Assembly (NCBI RefSeq): GCF_902506415.1
Contig: NZ_LR733275.1
Coordinates: 1,127,651 to 1,191,650, forward strand
Reading direction: 5' to 3'
Length of the DNA stretch: 64,000 nucleotides
Origin: Massilia sp. 9I
GTDB taxonomy: Bacteria; Pseudomonadota; Gammaproteobacteria; Burkholderiales; Burkholderiaceae_D
Shown piece by piece: positions 38,069-49,159 of the stretch; position 1 is the stretch's first letter, and each line of letters begins with the position of its first letter. The translations under genes were made by a program, and so were the position numbers. The notes beneath the pieces are model-generated. The model saw only the letters and a program-made list of their open reading frames with translations. It ran no database searches and was not told the DNA's origin.

Positions 38069-38893
38069 TTATGTTTGCTTGGTTGTTTTGTTGGGTTGAT
38101 TCGGTTTCTTCTTTGCCGGCTTCACCGGCTTGGTCGCATCGAGCGGCACCGCCAGGGCCGCCGAGGACAGCGCCAGCCCGTTCGGGTAGCGCATGTCGAT
38201 GGTGTCGATGCGTCCTTCCTGCAGTCGCGCGACCAGCTGCGGGTAGACGCCCACCAGCCGCTGCACGCGCTTCTTCAGCGTATCCTTGTCCTGCTCGCGG
38301 CCCAGGGCCACGCTCATGCCGTTGTCCAGCTTCACGGTCCAGGCATACCGGTCGGACAGCGACAGCGACTGCGGCGCCAGCTGCACCGGCGCGAACCACG
38401 AGCGCAGCTCGGCAAAGCGCGCCAGCACGTCCTTCTCGCTGCCCTTGGGGCCCGCGAAGGCCGGCAGCTCGTGGTCATCGTCCGCCTCGGCCAGGTTGGC
38501 GGTAAATACATCGCCCTTGATCGACAGCAGGCGGCCATCCTCACCCCAGGTGCCGAGCGCTTCGTGCTCTTCGACCTCGACGATCAGCTGGTTCGGCCAC
38601 TCACGGCGCACCGTGGCGCGGCGCACCCAGGGCACGGTTTCAAAAGTCGTGCGCACCTGGTCCAAATCCGTGGTGAAGAAATTCCCGCGGATCTTGCCGA
38701 TCACGCCGTTGCGCACCGTAAGTTCGTTCACGTGGCGCAGCGGCAGCGCGTACATGCTTTCCACCGTCACCGCCTTCAGCGAGAACATCGGACGCTGCGA
38801 CAGCCACCACACGCCGGACCCGATACAGGCGAGCACCACCAGCGCCACCAGGCTGCTGGCGGTTGCGTTGAGGGTGCGGACGTCATGCCACAT
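38069..38893 (-). CDS. ftsQ: Cell division protein FtsQ
   Basis: Bitopic inner-membrane hub of the divisome. The 274 residues comprise a short cytoplasmic N-terminus, one membrane helix (about 12-30), the POTRA domain (FSLKAVTVES, LPLRHVNELTVRNGVIG) and the FtsQ beta domain (VRREWPNQLIVEVEEHEALGTW). A Lys/Pro-rich tail (KPVKPAKKKPNQPNKTTKQT) is longer than usual. It lies 6 nt after ddl. Confidence 0.94.
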   Translation of the reverse strand: MWHDVRTLNATASSLVALVVLACIGSGVWWLSQRPMFSLKAVTVESMYALPLRHVNELTVRNGVIGKIRGNFFTTDLDQVRTTFETVPWVRRATVRREWPNQLIVEVEEHEALGTWGEDGRLLSIKGDVFTANLAEADDDHELPAFAGPKGSEKDVLARFAELRSWFAPVQLAPQSLSLSDRYAWTVKLDNGMSVALGREQDKDTLKKRVQRLVGVYPQLVARLQEGRIDTIDMRYPNGLALSSAALAVPLDATKPVKPAKKKPNQPNKTTKQT

Positions 38894-38899
38894 GCGTCT

Positions 38900-39898
38900 T
38901 TATTCCTTTGCCTTTGCCATTTTCAGGCGCGCCGATGCCAGGATTTCCAGGCACAGGTCTTCGTAGCTGATGCCTACCGCACGGGCGGCCATCGGCACCA
39001 GCGAGTGCGAGGTCATGCCCGGCGAGGTGTTCACCTCCAGCAGGAAGGGACGCATGTCCTCTTTACGCACCAGCACGTCGACCCGGCCCCAGCCTTCGCA
39101 GCCGAGCGCGCGGTAGGCGTTCACGGCGTGGCGCTGGATCTCTTCCGTCAGGGCCGCGTCGAGCGGCGCCGGGCAGTGGTACTGGGTGTCGTCGGTGAAG
39201 TACTTGTTCTGGTAGTCGTAGTTGCCTTCCGGGGCCACGATCTCGACGATCGGCAGGGCGCGGGCAAGCTTGCCGGTGCCCAGCACGGCCACGGTGAATT
39301 CACGGCCGGTGACGAATTCCTCGGCCAGCACGACCGGATCGAAGCCCATCGCCAGCTCGACCGCGGCCTTCAGCTCTTCGGCCTTGTTGACCTTGGTGAT
39401 GCCGATGGTCGAGCCTTCGAGCGGCGGCTTGACGATCATAGGCAGGCCGAGCGCGACCAGCACTTCATCGAGGTCGGTGGACGGATCGATCGACATGTAG
39501 TCCGGCGTCGGGATCTCGTCCATCTTCCAGATCTTCTTGGTGGTGATCTTGTCCATGCCGACGCTGGAAGCCATCACACCGCTGCCGGTATAGGGAATGC
39601 CGAGCTGCTCGAGGGCGCCCTGCAGGCTGCCGTCTTCGCCGTAGCGGCCGTGCAGCGCGATGAAGACGCGGTCGAACTTCTGTTCGGCCAGTTCGGCCAG
39701 GGATTGGGTGCCCGGATCGAAGGCGTGGGCGTCGACGCCGCGGCTCTTGAGGGCATTGAGCACGCCGGTGCCCGACATGATCGACACGTCACGCTCGGCG
39801 GAGCGGCCGCCGAACAGCACGCCAACCTTGCCGAAGGCTGCCGGGTCGAAGGTGGAGTTGGTAGCGTTCTGGGTATTCACAGCGTCAAGCCTTTGCAT
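38900..39898 (-). CDS. ddlB: D-alanine--D-alanine ligase
   Basis: ATP-grasp enzyme making D-Ala-D-Ala for the peptidoglycan stem. The 332 residues contain the [15 protein letters not shown]-terminal motif, ATP-grasp elements ([33 protein letters not shown]) and the C-terminal [17 protein letters not shown]. The first ATG (39898) lies inside murC, a 14-nt overlap, the largest in the cluster; the next ATG is far into the fold, so this start is likely right. It is near alr, which supplies the substrate. Confidence 0.96.
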   Translation of the reverse strand: MQRLDAVNTQNATNSTFDPAAFGKVGVLFGGRSAERDVSIMSGTGVLNALKSRGVDAHAFDPGTQSLAELAEQKFDRVFIALHGRYGEDGSLQGALEQLGIPYTGSGVMASSVGMDKITTKKIWKMDEIPTPDYMSIDPSTDLDEVLVALGLPMIVKPPLEGSTIGITKVNKAEELKAAVELAMGFDPVVLAEEFVTGREFTVAVLGTGKLARALPIVEIVAPEGNYDYQNKYFTDDTQYHCPAPLDAALTEEIQRHAVNAYRALGCEGWGRVDVLVRKEDMRPFLLEVNTSPGMTSHSLVPMAARAVGISYEDLCLEILASARLKMAKAKE

Positions 39899-41273
39899 TG
39901 GTCAGTTGGTGCGGGACGCCGCTGATCGAGCCGGCGCCCATGGTCATGACGACGTCGCCGTCGCGCACCGCATTCAGGATGGCGGCGGGCATGTCGGCGA
40001 TCGTCTCGACAAAAATCGGTTCCACCTTGCCGCCGGTGCGCAGCGCGCGCGCCAGGGCGCGGCCGTCGGCGGCCACGATCGGCGCTTCGCCGGCCGGGTA
40101 GACGTCGGCCAGCAGCAGCACGTCCGGGGTGGCCAGCACTTTCACGAAGTCCTCGAACAGGTCGCGCGTGCGGCTGTAGCGGTGCGGCTGGAAGGCCAGC
40201 ACCAGGCGCCGGCCCGGATAGGCGGCGCGCGCGGCGGCCAGGGTCACCTCGGTCTCGACCGGGTGGTGACCGAAATCGTCCACCAGGGTGAAGCTGCCGC
40301 CGCCGGGGATGGCGACTTCGCCGTAGCGGGTGAAGCGACGGCCGACGCCGCGGAATTCCTGCAGGCCCTGGTTGGTCTGTTCGTCGCTGATGCCGATCTC
40401 GCGCGCGATCGCGATCGCCGAGCAGGCGTTGAGCACGTTGTGCATGCCCGGCTGGTTCAGCACGAATTTCGCGTCCGGGTAGCCCTGCTGGCGCACGGTG
40501 AAGTGCATCTGCACACCTTCGGCATGGGCGTCGAAAGCGCGCACTTCGGCGTCTTCCGAGAAGCCGTAGGTCGTCACCGGCTTGGTCACCTGCGGCAGGA
40601 TGGCGCGCACGTGCGGGTCGTCGATGCACAGCATGGCGCGGCCGTAGAACGGCAGGCGGTGGGTGAAGTTCACGAACGCGGCCTTGAGCTTCTCGAAGTC
40701 GTGCTCGTAGGTGTCCATGTGGTCGGCGTCGATGTTGGTGATCACCTCGATCATCGGGGTCAGGTTCAGGAACGAAGCGTCCGACTCGTCGGCCTCGGCC
40801 ACGATGTAGTCGCCCGAGCCGAGCTTGGCGTTGGCGCCGGCCGCGGTCAGGCGTCCGCCGATCACGAAGGTCGGGTCCATGCCGCCGGACGCCAGCACCG
40901 ACGCCACCAGGCTGGTGGTGGTGGTCTTGCCGTGGGTACCGGCAATCGCGATGCCGCGCTTCAGGCGCATCAGTTCACCGAGCATGATCGCGCGCGGCAC
41001 CACCGGCACCTTGGCGGCGCGGGCAGCCATCACTTCCGGATTGGCTTCGTTGACGGCGGTCGAGGTCACGACCACGTTGGCGCCGATTACGTGCTCGGCC
41101 GAGTGGCCGGTGTACACGCGCGCGCCCAGTTCGGCGAGGCGCTGGCTGGCGGCATTGCTGGCCAGATCCGAGCCCGACACGTTGTAGCCGAGGTTGAGCA
41201 GCACTTCGGCGATGCCGCTCATGCCGCTGCCACCGATACCGACGAAATGGATGTTCTTGATCTTGTGCTTCAT
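39885..41273 (-). CDS. murC: UDP-N-acetylmuramate--L-alanine ligase MurC
   Basis: First amino-acid ligase of peptidoglycan synthesis. The 462 residues show the N-terminal Rossmann motif [21 protein letters not shown]-loop [14 protein letters not shown] and the DDFGHHPVE element of Mur ligases. It starts 2 nt after the murG stop and overlaps ddlB by 14 nt. Confidence 0.97.
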   Translation of the reverse strand: MKHKIKNIHFVGIGGSGMSGIAEVLLNLGYNVSGSDLASNAASQRLAELGARVYTGHSAEHVIGANVVVTSTAVNEANPEVMAARAAKVPVVPRAIMLGELMRLKRGIAIAGTHGKTTTTSLVASVLASGGMDPTFVIGGRLTAAGANAKLGSGDYIVAEADESDASFLNLTPMIEVITNIDADHMDTYEHDFEKLKAAFVNFTHRLPFYGRAMLCIDDPHVRAILPQVTKPVTTYGFSEDAEVRAFDAHAEGVQMHFTVRQQGYPDAKFVLNQPGMHNVLNACSAIAIAREIGISDEQTNQGLQEFRGVGRRFTRYGEVAIPGGGSFTLVDDFGHHPVETEVTLAAARAAYPGRRLVLAFQPHRYSRTRDLFEDFVKVLATPDVLLLADVYPAGEAPIVAADGRALARALRTGGKVEPIFVETIADMPAAILNAVRDGDVVMTMGAGSISGVPHQLTNAKA

Positions 41274-41275
41274 GC

Positions 41276-42358
41276 TTATTTGCTCATCCCTGCCAGTTTC
41301 TCGAGTTCCCGTGCGATCGCCTCATTGGCGTCGCGTTTCCCGACCTTGTGCGCTGCCTGCGCCATTGCCAGGCAGTCTTCACGGGTCGTCGTTTGCAGCA
41401 GGCTTGCCAGCCGCTGCGGATTGAGTTCGCCCTGCGGCAGGTGCAGCGCTGCTTGTTGCTCATGCATCCAGATCGCGTTATCGCGCTGGTGGCTGGTGGT
41501 GCTGGCCACAAACGGCACCAGCACGCTGGCCACGCCGGCTGCGGTCAGTTCCGACACCGTGATCGCGCCGGCGCGGCAGATCACCAGGTCGGCGTTCGCG
41601 TAGGCGGCGGCCATGTCGTCGATGAAGTCGACCACGTTGGCGCTGACGCCGGCCTGCGCATACGCCGCGCGCAGGGCATCGATGTTCTTCTTGCCCGACT
41701 GGTGGGTCACGACCGGACGCACGGCCGGGTCGATGGTCGCCAGGGCCGCCGGCACGCTGTCGTTCAGCACCTTGGCGCCCAGGCTGCCGCCCACGACCAG
41801 GATGCGCAGCGGACCACTGCGGCCAACGAAGCGCTGGCCTGGCGCCGGCAGGTCCAGGATCTGCTGGCGCACGGGATTGCCGGTGACGACGGCCTTGCCG
41901 GCCGCCTTGCCGAAATCTGCCGGGAAGCCGAACAGCACGCGCTGGGCCATCGGCGCCAGGGTCTTGTTCGACAGCAGCAGCGCGGCGTCGGCGTTCACCA
42001 GGGCCAGCGGAATGCCGCGCGAGCGCGCCATCATCCCGCCCGGCACGGTGACGTAGCCACCCATGCCCAGCACCACGTCGGGCTTGCGTTTGGCGAGGTA
42101 GCCACGGCAAGCGATAAAGCTGCCGATCATCTTGAAGGCGCCCGTGATGGTGTGCGCCAGACCCTTGCCGCGCAGGCCGGCGAAGTCGATGCTGTCCATC
42201 GGGATGCCGGCTTTCGGGACCAAGTCCGTTTCCATGCCGTGCGCGGTGCCCAGCCAGGACACTTCCCAGCCACGCGCGCGCATGGTCTGCGCGATCGCGA
42301 TGCCGGGGAAGATGTGGCCGCCGGTGCCGGCCGCCATGATCATCAGGCGCTTGGTCAT
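41276..42358 (-). CDS. murG: Lipid II glycosyltransferase MurG
   Basis: Peripheral membrane glycosyltransferase that adds GlcNAc to lipid I to give lipid II. The 360 residues start [21 protein letters not shown] with the G-loop GTGGH, then [13 protein letters not shown] and [23 protein letters not shown], the UDP-GlcNAc-binding signature. It overlaps ftsW by 4 nt (ATGA). Confidence 0.96.
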   Translation of the reverse strand: MTKRLMIMAAGTGGHIFPGIAIAQTMRARGWEVSWLGTAHGMETDLVPKAGIPMDSIDFAGLRGKGLAHTITGAFKMIGSFIACRGYLAKRKPDVVLGMGGYVTVPGGMMARSRGIPLALVNADAALLLSNKTLAPMAQRVLFGFPADFGKAAGKAVVTGNPVRQQILDLPAPGQRFVGRSGPLRILVVGGSLGAKVLNDSVPAALATIDPAVRPVVTHQSGKKNIDALRAAYAQAGVSANVVDFIDDMAAAYANADLVICRAGAITVSELTAAGVASVLVPFVASTTSHQRDNAIWMHEQQAALHLPQGELNPQRLASLLQTTTREDCLAMAQAAHKVGKRDANEAIARELEKLAGMSK

Positions 42359-43572
42359 GAGCGCCCTCCCCGCATGCGCACCCGGTTCTCGTAGTCGATC
42401 CGGAGCAGGATCGCCAGGCCGATGCAGTTGAACATCACGCCCGAGCCGCCGAAACTCATCAAAGGCAGGGTCAGGCCCTTGGTCGGCAGGAGGCCCAGGT
42501 TGACGCCCATGTTGATGAAGACCTGGGTGCCGATCCAGATGCCGATGCCCTTGGCCACCAGGCCCGCGAAAGTCTGGTCCAGGGCAATCGCCTGGCGGCC
42601 GATGTCGAAGGCGCGTTTTACGAGCCAGTAGAACATCGCGATCACGACCAGCACGCCGGCCAGGCCCAGCTCTTCGCCGATCACGGCCATGATGAAGTCG
42701 GTGTGCGCTTCCGGCAGGTAGAAGAGCTTCTCGACGCTGCCGCCCAGGCCGACGCCGAAGAACTCGCCGCGTCCGAAAGCGATCAATGAATGCGTTAACT
42801 GGTACGCCTTGTCGAGCGCGTGGCCATCGGCCCACGGGTCGAGATAGGCGAACATGCGCGCGCGGCGGAACGGCGACAGCGCGATGATCGCGCTGAAGAT
42901 CACCACCAGCAGCGCGCCGATGCCGCCGAACCAGACGATGTTGATCCCGCCAAGGAACAGGATGCCCATCGAGATGCAAACGATCACGCCGAAGGCGCCC
43001 AGGTCCGGTTCCATCAGCAGCAGGCCGCCCACCATGCCGATCGCGACCATCATCGGCAGGAAGCCCTTGGTCAGCTTGTGCATGTATTCCTGCTTGCGCA
43101 CCGTGAAGTCGGCCGCATAGAGCACCGCCGCGATCTTCATGATCTCGGACGGCTGCAGCAGCATGACCTTCAATGGGATCCAGCGCCGCGCGCCGTTGAC
43201 GGAATGGCCGATGCCCGGGATCAGCACGATCATGAGCAGCACCAGGGTCCCGATGAACATCATGGGCGCCCACTTCTGCCACACCGCCACTGGAATCTGG
43301 AACACCACTGCCGCGGCAGCCATCGACACGGCGATGTAGGCTATCTGGCGCAGCAGGAAGTATTCGTTCTTGTTCGCCAGATAGGCGAACTTGGGCGAGT
43401 CCGGCAGCGCGATCGAGGCCGAATACACCATTACCAGGCCGAACATCATGAGCAGCACAACCACCCAGACCAGCGGCTGGTCGTAGTCCATCATCTTCGA
43501 CGGCCGGCTGCGCGCCGAGGTCAATGCGTCGCTGCTGGAACCGGAGAATTTGAACGGGATCTGGAAGGCCAT
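42355..43572 (-). CDS. ftsW: Septal peptidoglycan polymerase FtsW
   Basis: SEDS-family glycosyltransferase that polymerises lipid II at the septum with FtsI. The 405 residues form about ten membrane helices with SEDS motifs such as [36 protein letters not shown] and the C-terminal [21 protein letters not shown] 4-nt overlap with murG and 1-nt overlap with murD indicate tight coupling. Confidence 0.96.
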   Translation of the reverse strand: MAFQIPFKFSGSSSDALTSARSRPSKMMDYDQPLVWVVVLLMMFGLVMVYSASIALPDSPKFAYLANKNEYFLLRQIAYIAVSMAAAAVVFQIPVAVWQKWAPMMFIGTLVLLMIVLIPGIGHSVNGARRWIPLKVMLLQPSEIMKIAAVLYAADFTVRKQEYMHKLTKGFLPMMVAIGMVGGLLLMEPDLGAFGVIVCISMGILFLGGINIVWFGGIGALLVVIFSAIIALSPFRRARMFAYLDPWADGHALDKAYQLTHSLIAFGRGEFFGVGLGGSVEKLFYLPEAHTDFIMAVIGEELGLAGVLVVIAMFYWLVKRAFDIGRQAIALDQTFAGLVAKGIGIWIGTQVFINMGVNLGLLPTKGLTLPLMSFGGSGVMFNCIGLAILLRIDYENRVRMRGGRS

Positions 43573-45071
43573 CAGATTTCCTGTCCCTTTTCCAGTGCGA
43601 TGTCGCGCACCGCGTCGACGAACACCTGCGCGCGGTGCGCGTAGTTGGTGAACATGTCGAGGCTGGCGCAGGCGGGCGACAGCAGCACGGCGTCGCCCGG
43701 ACGCGCCAGGCCGGCGGCGCGGCGGACCGCCTCGGGCAAGCCTGGCAGGTCGAACAGCGGCACGCCGGTCGGTTCGATCGCGGCCTTGATGGCCGGCGCA
43801 TCGCGCCCGATCAGCAGCACGGCGCGCACATAGCGCGAGCTCGGCAGCGCGAGCGGCGCGAAGTCCTGGCCCTTGCCGTCACCGCCGGCGATCAGGAGGA
43901 TCTGCTGGTCTTCGCCGGCGAAGGCCTTGCCCAGGCCTTCCAGCGCGGCGACGGTGGCGCCGACGTTGGTGCCCTTGCTGTCGTCGTAAAAATCGACGCC
44001 GTCGATATTCGCGACCAGCTCCACGCGGTGCGGTTCGCCCGCGTATTCGCGCAGGCCGTGCAGCAGCGGCGCCAGCGGCAGGCCGCAGGCGCGGCACAGG
44101 GCCAGCGCGGCCAGCGCGTTGGAGGCGTTGTGCAGGCCGCGGATCTTGAGCGCATCGGCCGGCATCAGGCGATTGAGCGTCACTTCGACGGGCGGCGCTA
44201 CTTCGCCTTTTTTCAGTTTTTTCGGCGGCTCGTCGTCCAGCGCAACGGTGTTCGCCAGCCACAGCACGCCGCGCTCGCTGACCAGGCCGAAGCTGTTCGG
44301 CTCAGTCGGTTCGCCGGTGCCGAAGGTATAGGTCGGCGTCTCGACCGCAGTCATGCGCATGACGATGGCGTCGTCGCGGTTCAGCACGCGGGTGGTAGCG
44401 GTGCCGAAGATGCGCGCCTTGTCGGCGGCATAGGCATCCATGCTGCCGTGCCAGTCGAGGTGGTCCTGGGTCAGGTTCAGCACGGTGGCGGCATCGGCCT
44501 GCAGGCTGAAGGTGGTGTGCAGCTGGAAGCTGGACAGCTCCAGCACCCAGGCCTGCGGCAGCTCATTGGCGTCCAGGACTTCGCGCAGCACGTCGAGCGC
44601 GGCCGGGCTGATGTTGCCGGCCACGCGGGTCGACAGGCCGGAGCGGCGGCACAGCAGGCCGGTCAGGCTGGTGACGGTGGTCTTGCCGTTGGTGCCGGTG
44701 ATCGCGATGACTTTCGGCGCATAGCCCTGTTCGGTGCGCAGGTGCGCGAGCGCTTGCGCGAACAGTTCGATCTCGCCCCACACGGGGATGTTGCGTTCGT
44801 GCGCGCCTGGTGCGATCTCGGCCAGTTCGCGGTTCGGGGCCAGGCCCGGGCTGACGGCGACGAAGTCCATGCCCTCGAGCAGGCTGGCGGCGAAGGCGCC
44901 GCCGACGAATTCCGCGTTCGGCACCGCCTGGCGCAGGGCGAACAGGCGCTGCGGCTCGGTACGCGTGTCGGCCACGCGCACGCGCGCGCCGCAACGGGCC
45001 AGCCATTGCGCCATCGCCAGCCCGGATTCACCCAGGCCCAGCACCAGTGCGGATTTGCCTTCGTAGTTCAT
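43572..45071 (-). CDS. murD: UDP-N-acetylmuramoyl-L-alanine--D-glutamate ligase MurD
   Basis: Adds D-glutamate to the stem peptide. The 499 residues show [18 protein letters not shown] at the N-terminus, P-loop [28 protein letters not shown] and [14 protein letters not shown] in the C-terminal domain. It is somewhat longer than the usual 440-450, with an insert around residues 255-275 ([13 protein letters not shown]). It overlaps ftsW by 1 nt and starts 2 nt after mraY. Confidence 0.96.
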   Translation of the reverse strand: MNYEGKSALVLGLGESGLAMAQWLARCGARVRVADTRTEPQRLFALRQAVPNAEFVGGAFAASLLEGMDFVAVSPGLAPNRELAEIAPGAHERNIPVWGEIELFAQALAHLRTEQGYAPKVIAITGTNGKTTVTSLTGLLCRRSGLSTRVAGNISPAALDVLREVLDANELPQAWVLELSSFQLHTTFSLQADAATVLNLTQDHLDWHGSMDAYAADKARIFGTATTRVLNRDDAIVMRMTAVETPTYTFGTGEPTEPNSFGLVSERGVLWLANTVALDDEPPKKLKKGEVAPPVEVTLNRLMPADALKIRGLHNASNALAALALCRACGLPLAPLLHGLREYAGEPHRVELVANIDGVDFYDDSKGTNVGATVAALEGLGKAFAGEDQQILLIAGGDGKGQDFAPLALPSSRYVRAVLLIGRDAPAIKAAIEPTGVPLFDLPGLPEAVRRAAGLARPGDAVLLSPACASLDMFTNYAHRAQVFVDAVRDIALEKGQEI

Positions 45072-45073
45072 TC

Positions 45074-46243
45074 TCAGCGCAGCTTCAGGGTAGACAAACC
45101 AACCAGGACCAGCATCATGGTCACGATCCAGAAGCGGACCACGACCTTGGTCTCCTTCCAGCCCTTTTGTTCGAAATGGTGGTGAAGCGGCGCCATCAGG
45201 AACACGCGGCGCCCGGCGCCGTAGCGCTTCTTGGTGTACTTGAACCAGGTGACCTGGATGATCACCGACAGGGTCTCGGCCACGAACACGCCGCCCATGA
45301 TGAACAGGACGATTTCCTGGCGCACGATGACGGCGATGGTGCCGAGCGCGCCGCCCAGCGCCAGCGCGCCGACGTCGCCCATGAACATCTGCGCGGGGTG
45401 CGCGTTATACCAGAGAAAGGCCAGGCCCGCGCCCGCCATTGCGCCACAGAAGATCAGGAGTTCGCCGGCGCCCGGGATGTACGGGATGAACAGGTATTTC
45501 GAGAAGGTCGCGCTGCCGGTCAGGTAGGCGAACAGGCCGAGGGCGCCGCCGACCATCACGGTCGGCATGATCGCCAGGCCGTCCAGGCCGTCGGTAAAGT
45601 TGACCGCGTTCGAGGAGCCGACGATCACGCAGTAGGTCAGCGCGATGAAGCCCCACACGCCCAGCGGATAGCTGATCGACTTGAAGAAGGGGACGATCAG
45701 GTCGGCCTTCGGCGGCAGGGTCATCGAGAAGCCCGACTGCACCCAGGCATAGAACAGCTGCAGCACTTCCCATGGGTTCGCGGCCGACACCGAGAACGCC
45801 AGGTAGAGCGCCGAGGCGACGCCCACCAGCGACATCCAGAAATACTTTTCGCGCGAACGCATGCCCTCCGGGTCCTTGTAGACCACCTTGCGGTAGTCGT
45901 CGACCCAGCCGACGGCGCCGAAGCCCATGGTCACGACCAGCACCGGCCAGATCAGGCGGTTCGACAGGTCGCACCACAGCAGGGTCGAGATGCCGATCGA
46001 GATCAGGACCAGCACGCCGCCCATGGTCGGGGTGCCATGCTTGGCCAGGTGGGTCTGCGGGCCGTAGGTGCGCACGGCCTGGCCGACCTTCATGGCGGTC
46101 AGCTTGCGGATCACGACCGGGCCACAGAGCAGGCCGATGGTGATCGCGGTGATGGTCGCGAAGACCGCGCGGAACGTGATGTAGTTGAACACGCGCAGCG
46201 GGCCGATGTAGTCCTGGAAGTATTGGGCGAGCCAGAGAAGCAT
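45074..46243 (-). CDS. mraY: Phospho-MurNAc-pentapeptide transferase MraY
   Basis: Integral membrane enzyme making lipid I on undecaprenyl phosphate. The 389 residues have ten predicted membrane helices and the signature motifs [27 protein letters not shown] (catalytic Asp pair) and [14 protein letters not shown], plus MAPLHHHFE near the C-terminus. It lies 1 nt after murF. Confidence 0.97.
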   Translation of the reverse strand: MLLWLAQYFQDYIGPLRVFNYITFRAVFATITAITIGLLCGPVVIRKLTAMKVGQAVRTYGPQTHLAKHGTPTMGGVLVLISIGISTLLWCDLSNRLIWPVLVVTMGFGAVGWVDDYRKVVYKDPEGMRSREKYFWMSLVGVASALYLAFSVSAANPWEVLQLFYAWVQSGFSMTLPPKADLIVPFFKSISYPLGVWGFIALTYCVIVGSSNAVNFTDGLDGLAIMPTVMVGGALGLFAYLTGSATFSKYLFIPYIPGAGELLIFCGAMAGAGLAFLWYNAHPAQMFMGDVGALALGGALGTIAVIVRQEIVLFIMGGVFVAETLSVIIQVTWFKYTKKRYGAGRRVFLMAPLHHHFEQKGWKETKVVVRFWIVTMMLVLVGLSTLKLR

Positions 46244-46244
46244 G

Positions 46245-47627
46245 TCAGTGGGCGTCTTTCAAAATGGTTTGTCCGGTCAGGTGCTGGACCACGCGTTCCA
46301 TCTTCATGAAGCGCGAGCCCTTCACCAGCACAGTCGCGTTGCTATTGCCGCCCAGTGTTGAATCCAGTGCTGCCAATAATGCGTCGAACTGCTCGTAATG
46401 CCGTGCTCCCGACGCGCGCATGTTCTGCGCGAGTTCGCCGGTGGCGAGCACGTGTTCGATGCCACGCTGCTGCGCGTAGGCACCGACTTCTTCGTGAAAC
46501 TCTTTTCCCTGCGTGCCGACTTCGCCCATGTCGCCCACCACCAGGATGCGCGGCGCCGGATACGCAGCCAGCACGTCGATCGCGGCGCGCATCGAGTCGG
46601 GATTGGCGTTGTAGGTGTCGTCGATGACGGTCGCGCCGCTCGCGGCCTGCTTGCGCTGCAGGCGGCCGCCGACCGGGGCGAAGGATTCGAGGCCGCGCAC
46701 GACGGCATCTTGCGGGATGCCGGCCGCCAGCGTGCTGGCGATCGCCGCCAGCGCATTGCGCACGTTATGGTCGCCGGCCGCAGCCAGCCGGACCGTGAAC
46801 TGTGCGCCGCTGGCGCTCACGGCCAGCTCGTTGCCGAAGCCGGTCGACGTATAGCTCGCACGCACGTCGCAGGCGTCGCTCAGGCCGAAGGTCAGCACGT
46901 CGCAGTTCGCCAGCTCGCGCCACAGATCGGTATAGGTATCGTCGCCGGGGAACACCGCGACTCCGTCGCCTGGCAGCGCTGCCAACACGGAACCGTTCTC
47001 GCGCGCCACCGCTTCCACGGTATGCATGAATTCCTGGTGCTCGCGCTGGGCATTGTTGACCATCGCGACAGTCGGTGCGGCGATCGCGGCCAGGCGGCCG
47101 ATCTCACCCGGATGGTTCATGCCCATCTCGATCACGGCCGCGCGGTGCTGCGGGCCGAGGCGGAACAGCGTCAGCGGCACGCCGATCTCGTTGTTCAGGT
47201 TTCCCTGGGTCGCCAGGCGGGCGTCCTCGCCGAAGGCCGCCGCCAGGATCGACGCGATCATTTCCTTGACCGTGGTCTTGCCATTCGAGCCGGTCACGCC
47301 GATGACGGGAATGGTGAAGTGGGTGCGCCAGAAATTGGCGATGCGGCCGAGAGCCACCAGGGTGTCCGGCACCACGATGGCCGGCAGGGTCCAGCCGTCG
47401 GGCAGCTGGTGCACCGCATTTTCATTAACTACTGCGGCGGCCACGCCGCGTGCGGCGACCTGGTCCAGGAAGCTGTGGGCGTCGAAGCTTTCGCCCTTCA
47501 GGGCGACGAACAGCGCGCCACCAGGCGCCGTGCGGCTGTCCGTCGAGACGCCGTCGAAGGCGGCGTCGCCACCCACGAGCCGTGCGCCCGGGATGCTGGC
47601 TGCCAGTTGTGCGAGCGTACCGCGCAT
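46245..47627 (-). CDS. murF: UDP-MurNAc-tripeptide--D-Ala-D-Ala ligase MurF
   Basis: Adds D-Ala-D-Ala to complete the pentapeptide, using the product of DdlB. The 460 residues show [18 protein letters not shown]-loop [33 protein letters not shown] and [16 protein letters not shown], all MurF motifs. It overlaps murE by 1 nt (TGATG-type junction). Confidence 0.96.
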   Translation of the reverse strand: MRGTLAQLAASIPGARLVGGDAAFDGVSTDSRTAPGGALFVALKGESFDAHSFLDQVAARGVAAAVVNENAVHQLPDGWTLPAIVVPDTLVALGRIANFWRTHFTIPVIGVTGSNGKTTVKEMIASILAAAFGEDARLATQGNLNNEIGVPLTLFRLGPQHRAAVIEMGMNHPGEIGRLAAIAAPTVAMVNNAQREHQEFMHTVEAVARENGSVLAALPGDGVAVFPGDDTYTDLWRELANCDVLTFGLSDACDVRASYTSTGFGNELAVSASGAQFTVRLAAAGDHNVRNALAAIASTLAAGIPQDAVVRGLESFAPVGGRLQRKQAASGATVIDDTYNANPDSMRAAIDVLAAYPAPRILVVGDMGEVGTQGKEFHEEVGAYAQQRGIEHVLATGELAQNMRASGARHYEQFDALLAALDSTLGGNSNATVLVKGSRFMKMERVVQHLTGQTILKDAH

Positions 47628-49159
47628 CAGTGAGTCCTCATCATGGTGAGCCGCGCGCTCAAGGCCAGCGTGGCGTGGTCGGCATCGGAGAACGGCATCT
47701 TCTTGCCCTTGATTTCCTGGTAGGGCTCATGGCCCTTCCCTGCCAGCAGGATCACGTCCTGCTTGCCGGCGTTCTTCACGGCCAGCAGGATCGCGTTCGC
47801 GCGGTCTTCCACCGCCTGGTAGGTGTTATCACTGCGCTTGTCCATGCCGGCGACGATCTGGGCAATGATGTCGGCCGGCTCTTCGCTGCGCGGGTTGTCG
47901 CTGGTGACGAGCACATGGTCGGCCGCCTGGGCGATGGCGCCCATCTGCGGACGCTTGCCCGGATCACGGTCGCCGCCGCAGCCGAACACGCACCACAGCT
48001 CGCCGCCGCGCTCTTGCGCCACCTGGCGCAGTGCCGTCAAGGTCTTTTCCAGCGCGTCCGGGGTGTGCGCGTAGTCGATCACGACCATCGGCGCGTCCTG
48101 GCCGCCGATCTGCTGCATGCGGCCCGGGGCCGGCACCAAGGCCTCGATGGCTTCCACTGCGTTCTTCAGGGCCACGCCCTTGGCCAGCAGCGCGCCCAGC
48201 ACCGCCAGCGCATTGCTGACGTTGAAGTGGCCGACCAGCTGCGTCTTCACCAGCGCGTTGCCGGCCGGGCTATCGACGTTGAAGTCGGTGCCCGCATGGC
48301 GGCTGCGCAGGTTCGAGGCCCGCAGGATGCCGACGCCTTCGATGGCCGGCTGTTCGGTTTCGCTCTTGAGCGTGTAGCCGGTGACCGGCAGCTGCGCGAA
48401 GTTCTTGCGCAGGTGGGCGACGAGGCGCAGGCCGGCCGGATCGTCCAGGTTGACCACGGCATTCTTCAAGCCTTCCCACTCGAACAGCTTGACCTTGGCC
48501 GCCTCGTAGTTCTCCATCGTGCCGTGGAAGTCGAGGTGGTCGCGGGTCAGGTTGGTGAAGATGGCGACGTCGAAGTGCATGCCGGCGGCGCGGTCCTGCA
48601 CCAGGCCGATCGACGAGGCTTCGATCGCCAGCGCATTCGTGCCCTCGGCGCGCAGGTCGCTGAGCGTCTGGGCCAGCAGCACCGCGTCCGGCGTGGTGTA
48701 GCCGGTGGCGTCAAATTGCGGTTCGCCCTTTCCTTTCACGATGCCGACACCGAGGGTGCCGATCACGGCGGCGGTCTCGCCGAGGCGCGCCAGCGCCTGC
48801 CCGGTCCACACCGCGCACGAGGTCTTGCCGTTGGTGCCGGTGACGGCGACGGTGAACATGCCGGCGTCCGGACGCTCCAAGACGCCGTGCGCGATCGGCC
48901 CGGCGTTCTTCTTCAGGTTGGCGACGGCCAGGTGCGCGACCTCGTGCGAAGCATCCCAGCTGTAGCCGTGTTCTTCGTACACGACGGCGGCCGCGCCGGC
49001 GGCGATCGCGGCGGCGATGTAGGCGCGGCCGTCCGAGGCTTCGCCCGGGTAGGCGAAGAACACGTCTCCCTTCGCGACGCGGCGGGAGTCAGAAACGAGT
49101 CGGCCGCCTGGGGCGGCGGCACGGATCCACTGGTGGATATCGTTCAGGCTCATCGCCAT
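47627..49159 (-). CDS. murE: UDP-MurNAc-L-Ala-D-Glu--meso-diaminopimelate ligase MurE
   Basis: Adds meso-diaminopimelate to the stem peptide. The 510 residues show DSRRVAKGDVFFAYPG, P-loop VTGTNGKTSCAVW, NLTRDHLDFHGTM and the DAP-specific DNPRSEEP motif. The start is the ATG giving MAMSLNDIHQW, whose first base overlaps the ftsI stop; an ATG two codons later is an alternative. Its 1-nt overlaps at both ends fit coupling across the cluster. Confidence 0.96.
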   Translation of the reverse strand: MAMSLNDIHQWIRAAAPGGRLVSDSRRVAKGDVFFAYPGEASDGRAYIAAAIAAGAAAVVYEEHGYSWDASHEVAHLAVANLKKNAGPIAHGVLERPDAGMFTVAVTGTNGKTSCAVWTGQALARLGETAAVIGTLGVGIVKGKGEPQFDATGYTTPDAVLLAQTLSDLRAEGTNALAIEASSIGLVQDRAAGMHFDVAIFTNLTRDHLDFHGTMENYEAAKVKLFEWEGLKNAVVNLDDPAGLRLVAHLRKNFAQLPVTGYTLKSETEQPAIEGVGILRASNLRSRHAGTDFNVDSPAGNALVKTQLVGHFNVSNALAVLGALLAKGVALKNAVEAIEALVPAPGRMQQIGGQDAPMVVIDYAHTPDALEKTLTALRQVAQERGGELWCVFGCGGDRDPGKRPQMGAIAQAADHVLVTSDNPRSEEPADIIAQIVAGMDKRSDNTYQAVEDRANAILLAVKNAGKQDVILLAGKGHEPYQEIKGKKMPFSDADHATLALSARLTMMRTH